A stretch of 64,000 nt of DNA, taken from assembly GCA_038503035.1 (NCBI GenBank), contig JAVSML010020434.1, positions 1 through 64,000 of the forward strand, read 5' to 3'. Positions 57,672-64,000 of this stretch are shown here, piece by piece. Made by a program: the position numbers and the translations under genes. Every line of letters starts with the position of its first letter. Position 1 is the first letter of the stretch. The stretch comes from Crocodylus rhombifer (taxonomy: Eukaryota; Chordata; Crocodylia; Crocodylidae). Below the pieces are notes generated by a model. It was given only the letters and a program-made list of their open reading frames with translations, did not search any database and had not been told where the DNA came from.

Positions 57672-58789
57672 CCATACAGCAGCTATAATACAATAAAAAC
57701 ACCAGGGCACAATTTATTTTCTATCCTGTAGGATAGCCAGGATCTCTTTATCCCCATTTCCCCTGTGGAAATACTACAGCTACCATAAAATACTTTGTAG
57801 TAATTTACAGAGAACCACCAGAATCCACAATGAATTCACAGTCAATCTGGGCTGTATTTCACAGCTAGTGATGTGTATCACCATGTTATTTCCTCTCTCT
57901 ATGGTTCTCTTGCTTTTTTACACAGCATCTGCCTTGCAAGCAATGTCAAGTACTTTGCAACACTGAATTTTTTAAAGTTTGACTCACTCAGCAGGTGTTA
58001 GTGTTAGAAATCCCAAGAACTTTGGAAAGGGGCAGTTTGGAAGTGCTGTAACAGAAGAGCCAAGTGTGAATAAGTTCTCTCATTGATTCCTCTTCCTCAC
58101 TTGTAATTCCTTTTTTGTGAGAAATAAAGAAATGACCATGATAAATGGCTACACTGTATATGTCCCGCAAACAAATCTGGGACCATTCACCCAAACACTT
58201 ATATACAATCCACAGAATCTTGCAGTGAATAATATTCCTTCCATAGTCAATACAGCACTATTAGTAGAAGAATAACCATATCTTAAAAATTGGTGAGCGA
58301 TCGCTTGATCGCATGCCTTGGGAGAATTCCTCATGAAAGAAGATGCCCTGATGTTTCAGTGTACACATACATGTACAGAATAAAAATTCTTAATTAAATT
58401 GTGCATGTCACCCCAAAAATCGCTCTGTGGAGTAACCACCTCTGTGATGGTCCAGGACTCGACTCTTTTTAAAGTGCCATATAAAGAGACACTGTTCAAG
58501 GTCATACCAACACCATTTGTGGACTCCACATTGGGAAATACATCATTCTAACTGTCATAACTTGTCCTCTATGGAATTCAATTAACCTCAGTGCAACATC
58601 ATATTTAAGTATGTGTGTGACTGTTTTAAGCAAATGGTCAACTTTATGCTCATGAAAGCAATCACATTCTTAAACATTTTGATGACGCAGTGACTTAGGC
58701 ATTAAATTGTACATCAAAAGTCATTGGATGGAATAAATACAACCATATTATAAGTGTATGTAGTGTCTTTTTATTCCAAGATGTTGATT
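57672..58789. other. AT-rich stretch, nothing recognised
   Basis: No supportable gene or repeat. Confidence 0.45.
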
Positions 58790-58960
58790 AAGCTTTACCT
58801 CTTTACCTATGAGGCAGATAAATATGATTACATCTCTTTTATAAGTGAGAGAAATGGGGTTAAGGGACTTGTCCAATCTCAAACAGTGAAACATTTGCAG
58901 GGCTGGGAATAGGTTCTAAGAATCCCATGGTCATGAGAATGGCAAATGCTGAGACCAGTT
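58790..58960 (-). repeat. MIR-like SINE remnant
   Basis: The words 'tataagtgagagaaatgggg', 'ttaagggacttgtccaatc' and 'gcagggctgggaataggttc' follow the complement of the MIR core in order and spacing. The remnant is old and diverged. Confidence 0.6.
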
Positions 58961-59298
58961 AGCAGAATGCAGTACTGGTGTGATCTGAAGGGACTTGCCA
59001 AACATTTCTACAGCAACAGAACATGCTTCTTGAGTTCATAAAAATAAGATGAAGTGAATCTAGTCTCCCTTGACACTAAAAGACTGGATACTACATTATT
59101 CAGTTCTCTCACTAATGTGACTTCTATTACAGATGAAAGATTAGAATGTCTAGTACTAGTAATGAGGATGTGCACAGGCACCTAATGTTCTAGAGTAGGC
59201 ATTATTATGACAGGCAAGCACATCACTGTTTCGTTTGGCTGTGATTTCCCCCCCTTCCTCTATCTGCTTGTGCCATGCATTTAACTTCAATTCCAGTT
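58961..59298. other. AT-rich spacer
   Basis: Nothing recognised between the MIR-like remnant and the CR1 tail. Confidence 0.4.
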
Positions 59299-60100
59299 AT
59301 CATAGAATCATAGAATCAATGAGTCAGAAGGGATTTAGACAGATCATCAAGTGCGATCCCCTGCCATGGGCAGGAAGGAGCACTGGGGGTGGGAGGGGTC
59401 ATAAGACCCCAGTTAGGTGCCTATCCAGTCTCCTCATGAAGATGTCCAGGGAAGGTGAGAGCACCACCTCTCTGAGAAGCCCATTCCAGGTTCTGGCCAC
59501 CCTTACCATGAAGTAGTTCTTCCTAATATCTAACCTAAACCTCTCCTCCCTCAGCTTGTGGCCATTGTTCCTACTGACTCTAAGGGGGCCCCTGGTGAAC
59601 AGACTTTCTCCGAGTCCCTCCTGCTGGCCCCTGAGAAGGCTGTAGGCAGCCACAAGATCCCCCCTCAGTCTCCTCTTGTGGAGACTGAAGAGATTCAGGT
59701 CCCTCAGCCTCTTCTCGTAGGGTTGGCCACAGAGGCCCCCAACCATACGAGTGGCCTCCTCTGGACCCCCTGCAGGTTCTCCACGTCCTTCTTGAAGTGC
59801 AGTGCCCAGAACTGGACACAGTACTCCAGCTGCGGCCTGACCAGCACCACATAGAGAGGGAGCAAGACCTGTCTGGACCTGTTAGTGATGCCCTGTTGAT
59901 GCATAACAGGGTGCGGTTGGCTCTGCCTATTGCTTCATCGCATTGGTGACTAATATTCATTCTGGAGTCAATCCTGACTCCAACATCCCTCTATGCCTCT
60001 TGTGCTGCTGAGAGGGTCAGCCCTGACCTATAACTATAATGCTGGTTCCCTCTCCCCAGGTGCATGACTCTGCACTTGTCCTTGTTGATTCCATTTGAAA
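59299..60100 (-). mobile_element. 5'-truncated CR1 LINE, minus strand
   Basis: The left edge is the 3' tail (ATCATAGAATCATAG). Moving right, the sequence is the complement of the 3' UTR, the ORF2 C-terminus and the segment just downstream of the reverse transcriptase box, ending near 60,100. It is the same subfamily as the plus-strand piece at 56,096-56,334, with closely similar tails. Confidence 0.9.
59399..59990 (-). pseudogene. CR1 ORF2 C-terminal remnant
   Basis: Minus-strand translation gives [19 protein letters not shown] in one frame (ending about 59,704). After a frameshift it gives [40 protein letters not shown] and LDIFMRRLDRHLTGVL in another. At least one frameshift separates the halves near 59,730. 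Catalytic domains are absent through 5' truncation. Confidence 0.85.
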
Positions 60101-61720
60101 GGCACAGTAAGGGGATTTTTTCTCCCCTCTCTCCCAATACATCTTACAGCCAAAGATTTCCAGTATTTGAACCCACAGTTGCTCATATGGGAGAGTTTTT
60201 GGACATTAAGTACCTACCTGCTATGGAAGTTACTTTTTTAAACAAGTGCCGAGAATTAAGTTCCTTCCAAAGCTACTTTCTACTGTTTCTGTGAGTCTGA
60301 GTCTAAGGTTACAGAAGATGCTGTGATCCCTGCTTTTAGTAGAAGAGACTAGGGGGAAAAATAAATGAAAGAGGATAAAAAGGCGCAGAGTGCAACATGA
60401 CAAACTCACAGATTGCATCAAAGTGACATGCAGATGAATCACTGGTGATTTGAAAAAGGTTTCAAATGCTTGTACCTCAGCATAAGTCATTATCTGCTAG
60501 ACAGTCAAAAGAACTGTAGTTTGCATTACTTCAGTCAGCTTCAGCACATCTACAGAATATAGTAAATCTTTACATTACTTTCAATTGGGTTATTATACCG
60601 GAGTTTCAAGAGCTCCCTCCTAGCTGTTAAACATTTACATTGCTCTGTGCCAGGTTCTTCACACCAGACGCCTCTCAAAAATTATGATAGGAGGAATTTA
60701 GTTCCTTTTCTTGGTGCAGTCTATTCTTCATCTCTGAATTTCACAGCATGGGTCACTCACACTTGCTAGCCCATTCCTTCTACCCACTCAGTCAGACAAG
60801 ATTTAATTTCTTCCATATTAAATACAAATCCCAATTGCACACTTATCCACCCCACCTGTTATTTCAACTCAGTTGCTTGCTTTTGATGAAGTCCTGTTTA
60901 GCTTGCTGGCCAGGGTCAGATATACTCTTCTCTGATTTCAATGGGAAATGACAGCACAGTGTACTCTGCCCCTGCACTAACTTTGAGGTCTGTTTTAAAT
61001 GCCAATGCCTCAAAAGCAGAGGAGTAGAAGAGAGGGGAAAGGACATTTTTTAATTCATTTCCTCACCTTATTAACATGTCATCTGCATTTTTTTGAGAAG
61101 CTTTACCTTGCTCAACTGTAGGTAAGGCAAGAATTGTTTCCCTCTTAATAAAAAAGGTATAGAAGAGGCAGCAGCTGTAAAACTGCTCAGGTTATTATTG
61201 GGCTGGTGTTGCCAAGCAACTGCTGTTTGTGGAGCCAGCAGGAAGTTTGTGTTACCCAGTTGCACTTGTACAGCACAGGTGTGAGCTGCATTCCCAGAGA
61301 TGAGTGCAATTTGTTTGGTGGGTTTTTTCCTACTCTCATTTTCCATCCATCATTCAGCATAAAGGGATGCAGCTTTGTCAGAATCACTCTCTACATTTTG
61401 TTGAACAATGGTACCTACAGTGCTAATGAAGCAATGAGAGGACTGGTAGGATGAATGTCTGGTGAATTTGCAAATTATCCTGTACTTAGGAAAATCTTTT
61501 ACTTCCTCTTTCCATCAGAAAAGAAAAGAAAAACTCAGCTGCTTCTACCATAGCCCAACATTTTTCTACTGCACTGAGGGCTGCAGTAGTTCTTATTAAT
61601 ACTTCTTTATATAGTCTTCTTTGACCTGACTTGTTCTCCTTACTAAAGCACAACTGTTGATTTGAGCAGGCAGTTTGCCTGAGGAAGGGCTACAAAGGGC
61701 TTTGAAGCACAAGTGTGCAT
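60101..61720. other. No gene seen
   Basis: Ordinary mixed-composition sequence with short chance frames only. Confidence 0.45.
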
Positions 61721-62618
61721 TAGGCCTATGCGAAGTGGCTAGTATTCGCTTTGGACTCAGATTTGGCCAACATGGGGGACAGTGATTCGATTTGGTGATT
61801 CAAATCACTGTCCCAAATCAATTCAGCCAAATCTGATTCAGAGATTTCACCCCTGCTGAATTGGCTGAATCTCCAAATCAAACAAGCCCCATTTCCCGCT
61901 TGCTCTCCCAGCCCTGTCACTGGCTTCCCTGCCTGGTCCCAGCATCCCAGCTCTGAAAAAAAAAAGAGCCCTGCACTCACCAGATGCTGGCAGCCGGTGG
62001 TGGGGAGATCCCTGCTGCCCCCCACTGCCCTGCACTGTGTGGGGGGCTCTGCCATAAGCCCCATATCCCCTGCCTGCTCTCCCAGTCTCAGTGGTCTGGC
62101 TCTTTAAAGAAAAAAAAAGCCCCGCACTCACCGGTTCTTGTAAGGTGTGTGTAGGGTTGATTTCTGCTGCCCCCTGCTGTATGAGGGGGGCTCTGCCACA
62201 AGCCCCAGAGGTCCTGAGGCTGCTGCAGCTGGTGAGCATGGGGCTGGGGAGCTGGGGCAGCCATTGATGTGGCTGGGAGAGTGGTTGGTGGTCTGGGGGT
62301 GTTCAGGAGGGGCTGGGGGAGCTGGCAGGGGATGGGACCTGGTAGGGGTCTCCCTATGGTCCCTTCCCCCCCATCCAGCTCCTACTCCCCCACCCCTTAC
62401 TTACTGGCATGGAGGGTCCATCTCCCTGTGGCAGCGAGCGGGGACTGCCTGAATCTCCGAAGTTCTCCAAATCTTTTCTGAATTGATTCGGAGAGCTTTG
62501 AATTGATTCAGACCTTTTTATTGGTCTCCAGATTGGATTCAGATTTGGACATTTGGCCACCAAATCAGGCAGAATCTCCTCCAAATCAAATCAACATCTG
62601 AAGCTTTGCACAGCCTGA
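61721..62618. mobile_element. hAT-type element with perfect 8-bp duplication
   Basis: GTGTGCAT is present on both sides (61,713-61,720 and 62,619-62,626). The ends are TAGGCCTATGCGAAG and the complement of CTTTGCACAGCCTGA, sharing AGGC and TGCNAAG. The subterminal regions (about 61,740-61,885 and 62,450-62,600) are rich in inverted 'gattcagatttgg' and 'ccaaatctgattc' words. The centre is GC-rich. No transposase is encoded. The frames of 100-130 codons in the centre are on opposing strands and lack motifs. Confidence 0.82.
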
Positions 62619-62626
62619 GTGTGCAT

Positions 62627-63434
62627 GTATCAGATGTCTATGTGCACATGGGTTATCTTTGGAAGCATAATTTGGTCCTGGTAAATCTGAGGTCTAAGTA
62701 AAACTATGTGACTGGTGCTTGCCTGCTGCATTATCTTGGATGATGTTTTCAACTCTTCTGCCATGAAAGCTGGATCTTATGCTCTGAGATATTGCACTTG
62801 TTTAAGGATGAAAAGCGAAAGAGATAGAAGATCAAGTTTTCTTCCTAAACAGAAGGAGTGTGTATGCAAAGCTGTATTACCACTTTTTTTTTCTGGAATA
62901 GGTGAATTTCACAACTGGGGTTTGTATGGGTTCTGATAACTTTTCAGCTTCTGGCTGAGGTTGATTTGTTGGGGTAGAAGGAACCCTAAAAGAAACACAT
63001 GATTGTGTTTATTGCAAGTAAATGATAATATTTAAATGATGGATTGAAGACAAAAAAAACATAAGGACAAAGGAAGCAAAGTGCCTATTTCCAGTCACAC
63101 TTATCCTGAAGAGATCATGGAAGAGATGAGATGGCTAAGATCTATAGTAATTGAGAATTTTTACATTTTATTTCCTCAGCCTCTTCTTTGTATACTCATC
63201 TTCCCTGCCTTCTATCTTCAGTTATTATATGTGATTATTATTTATGCCACTTACAAACATCCAAACCCTTAAAAATGAATGCCGTCTATTCTTTTATCAC
63301 ACACCTCACATGTATACTTCATTTCAATTTGCATCATGTATTGCTATAGCAATTATGCAGCCTTCAAATTCATAACATTATTCTTAAAATATCCCAGACT
63401 GTGCTATTATGCATTTCTGCTTGTTTATCACTTG
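62627..63434. other. AT-rich stretch, nothing recognised
   Basis: No supportable gene or repeat boundary. Confidence 0.45.
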
Positions 63435-63811
63435 CATAGAATCATAGTAAATTAGGATTGGAATGCACTTCAGGAGATCATCAAGTTGAACTCTCTGCTC
63501 AAAGTAGGACCATCCCCAACTATATCACTTCAGCCAAGGCTTTGTCTACCCAAGTCTTAAAAACCTAAAGGATGGAGATTCCACAACCTCTCTGGGGAAC
63601 TGAGCTTATTTTAGTCTAGAGAAGAGAAGATGGAGGTGGGATTTAAAGCAGCCTTCAACTACCTGAAGTGTGGTTACAAAGAGGATGGAGCTAGACTGTT
63701 CTCAGTGGTGGCAGATAACAGAACAAGGAGCCATGATCTCAGGTTACAGCAAGGGAAGTTTAAGTTCAATATACTGAAAAACACATTCTCACTAGGAGGG
63801 TAGTAAAGCAT
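63435..63811 (-). mobile_element. Old CR1 LINE with internal inversion
   Basis: The left part (63,435-63,599) is the complement of a CR1 3' end: tail words 'catagaatcatag', then the UTR, then 'ggagattccacaacctctct'. The right part (63,600-63,811) is CR1 in plus orientation, from the equivalent of LFSLEKRR ('ttttagtctagagaagagaa') to 'ctaggagggtagtaaagc'. In element coordinates the right part lies directly upstream of the left part, with only about ten bases missing at the junction. The overall orientation is minus, with the 5' part inverted. Confidence 0.78.
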
Positions 63812-64000
63812 ATGCAGCATACTTTTCATTCTATTTTAGATCATTTTTAGAGAGTTTTACTTTTTTAATTGGTACTATTTCTTACATTTCTTTCTGTGAA
63901 ACCAGACTAGCACTTCTAGTTCAACTTTACAGGCAATGAAAGAAGAATACAATGATAATGAACAAACTTCAAGAATATATACAAGTATTAAAAATATTTA
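63812..64000. other. AT-rich window end
   Basis: Nothing recognised. Confidence 0.4.

Noticed and set aside
1..64000. CRISPR arrays, bacterial operons, riboswitches, rRNA or tRNA genes
   Set aside because: Nothing with the required repeat-spacer structure, ribosome-binding pattern or RNA fold was seen. The content is clearly vertebrate repeat-rich DNA.

Overview
The window looks like intergenic or deep intronic DNA of a large reptile genome, most likely a crocodilian. This is inferred from the many CR1 LINEs at several stages of decay, the CR1-type 3' ends made of short ATTCTATGA-like repeats, old MIR-like SINEs, abundant non-autonomous hAT elements and long LTRs. I found no convincing host gene, exon series, rRNA or tRNA gene, CRISPR array or bacterial signal. 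Most open frames are chance frames in AT-rich DNA, or antisense frames in GC-rich repeat interiors. All supportable coding sequence belongs to transposable elements, and every such gene is broken.

Layout. 0-5 kb: a minus-strand CR1 reverse transcriptase piece, a Helitron-like element (451-918), then AT-rich sequence. 5-14 kb: a small hAT-type element (5,261-5,554), three GC-rich unclassified blocks, MIR-like SINEs and an old LINE scrap. 14-23 kb: a hAT-type element with a perfect 8-bp target duplication (14,085-14,270), a pair of diverged unclassified repeats (14.8 and 16.6 kb), a GC-rich block, and a 1.6-kb hAT-like element with a large inverted repeat inside (21,344-22,955). 23.4-26.6 kb: two old CR1 copies head to head, the right one split by a 0.7-kb hAT element. 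31.0-38.4 kb: a 5'-truncated CR1, then a long LTR (32,969-38,116) split by a nearly full-length CR1 (about 33,430-37,645) with ORF1 (esterase) and ORF2 (endonuclease plus reverse transcriptase), followed by a PIF/Harbinger-like transposase scrap. 40.0-42.5 kb: an old CR1 with endonuclease, reverse transcriptase and 3' UTR pieces. 45.1-45.5 kb: a foldback element. 46.1-48.9 kb: a CR1 split by a second LTR of the same family (47,037-48,205) with a CCCCT target duplication. 49.2-51.0 kb: a possible further LTR with another insertion in it. 53.4-60.1 kb: four CR1 pieces in both orientations and a second Helitron-like copy (about 56,455-57,118). 61.7-62.6 kb: a hAT element with a perfect 8-bp duplication. 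63.4-63.8 kb: a CR1 with an internal inversion.

The nesting gives an order of events. The LTR family was active after the 46-49 kb CR1 inserted. A young CR1 subfamily then inserted into the other LTR copy. The only nearly complete element, the CR1 at 33.4-37.6 kb, carries one stop in ORF1, and one stop and two frameshifts in ORF2, so it is recently dead rather than active. I see no new defence or metabolic system. The most unusual items are the nested LTR/CR1 pairs, the Helitron pair, the foldback elements and a few repeats I cannot name.
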